The notes below the pieces were generated by a model that saw nothing but the letters and a program-made list of their open reading frames with translations, made no database searches and was not told the DNA's origin. A stretch of DNA of 64,000 nucleotides. Origin: Psychromonas sp. psych-6C06 (lineage in GTDB: Bacteria; Pseudomonadota; Gammaproteobacteria; Enterobacterales; Psychromonadaceae). Shown piece by piece: positions 63,691 to 64,000 of the stretch (position 1 is the stretch's first letter; the number at the start of each line of letters is the position of its first letter). The stretch spans positions 548,398-612,397 of the forward strand of contig NZ_PIZM01000002.1 of the NCBI RefSeq assembly GCF_002835465.1, read 5' to 3'. The position numbers and the translations under genes were made by a program.

Positions 63691-64000
63691 TGACTAAGTC
63701 CTGTTGGTCGCTTAATGTATAAATTTTAAGTGTCACCTCTGCAAGTGGGTAGTTACTTACTTTATAATTTAGAGAATGCCAATAAAATTTTTCAGGTATA
63801 GATTCCACATTCAATAAATATTGATAAATAGCATTGTAGTCACCCTGTAAGGTTATCTGTAATGTATGCTGGTAAAATGGACTTTTATTAACCTCTTCAG
63901 TTGCGCCTTTATCTGCATTAAAGACTTTAACAGGTAAAGAGGTTAACGCACTTATCCTGACCCCGGGCGACTTGCTTAACACCTTAGTTAATGCAATTGG
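63683..64000 (-). CDS. mshJ: MSHA biogenesis protein MshJ, C-terminal part (5' end outside window)
   Basis: The frame is open to the right edge, giving ~105 C-terminal residues. RISALTSLPVKVFNADK, FYQHTLQITLQGDYNAIYQYLLNVESIPEKFYWHSLNYKVSNYPLAEVTLKIYTLSDQQ resembles the ferredoxin-like PilO/MshJ domain. In this family it dimerises with MshI at the inner membrane. A GTG lies inside (63980-63982) but is not the true start, because similarity continues beyond it. Confidence 0.8.
   Translation of the reverse strand, partial: PIALTKVLSKSPGVRISALTSLPVKVFNADKGATEEVNKSPFYQHTLQITLQGDYNAIYQYLLNVESIPEKFYWHSLNYKVSNYPLAEVTLKIYTLSDQQDLVSG

Overview
The window comes from the chromosome of a marine, polar-flagellated gammaproteobacterium. 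The DNA is AT-rich (about 60% AT by eye). The proteins and gene order resemble Psychromonas and neighbouring Alteromonadales/Vibrionales (fliE-to-cheW followed by the ccm genes; an MSHA pilus locus; the lapA-lapB and ihfB-rpsA-cmk neighbourhoods). The genus is an inference. No rRNA, tRNA, IS element, prophage or CRISPR array was recognised. Almost everything except the left-edge gene and the dacA-ybeD-lipB-lipA block lies on the minus strand.

Region 1 (1-7.6 kb), flagellar filament. The tail of a sugar nucleotidyltransferase is followed by a Maf-type flagellin glycosyltransferase, the cap protein FliD, FlaG and one large flagellin (648 aa). I could place sigma-54 -24/-12 promoters in front of maf and fliD, and two sigma-28 promoters about 104 bp apart in front of the flagellin. 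Region 2 (7.6-14.4 kb), housekeeping: a MaoC-like hydratase, pyrF, lapB, lapA, ihfB, rpsA, cmk and mlaA. This MlaA homologue lacks the lipobox cysteine. Region 3 (14.4-21.4 kb): a complete cytochrome c maturation operon, transcribed ccmA-B-C-D-E-F-G-H-I.

Region 4 (21.5-48.4 kb), motility and chemotaxis, transcribed from right to left: fliE-F-G-H-I-J-K-L-M-N-O-P-Q-R-flhB, then flhA-flhF-flhG-fliA, cheY-Z-A-B, a second stator pair motC-motD, the polar array proteins parC-parP, cheW and a DUF2802 gene. Sigma-54 promoters are visible before fliE and flhA. Assembly (FliE-FliR, FlhAB), polar placement and number (FlhF, FlhG), late-gene transcription (FliA), signalling (CheA/W/Y/Z/B) and polar inheritance of the arrays (ParC/ParP) are thus encoded together. 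CheA carries four copies of an LLDELH motif in its linker. Rod/hook genes, fliS, the FlrABC/FleQSR regulators and cheR are not in the window.

Region 5 (48.5-52.3 kb): an LPP20-type lipoprotein, and glnK-amtB preceded by a sigma-54-like promoter and an NtrC palindrome. Dac (penicillin-binding protein 5 type) is divergent from glnK. Region 6 (52.4-54.3 kb): ybeD-lipB-lipA. Region 7 (54.4-64 kb): MSHA type IV pilus assembly genes mshJ (cut by the window edge)-K-L-M-N-E-G. The last position is taken by a patatin/Omp85-type phospholipase gene instead of mshF/mshB/mshA. MshE carries both c-di-GMP-binding motifs. I see no wholly new system. The more unusual points are the regulatory layout of the flagellar genes, the CheA repeats, the lipobox-less MlaA, the poly-Asp repeat in MshL and the phospholipase attached to the pilus operon.
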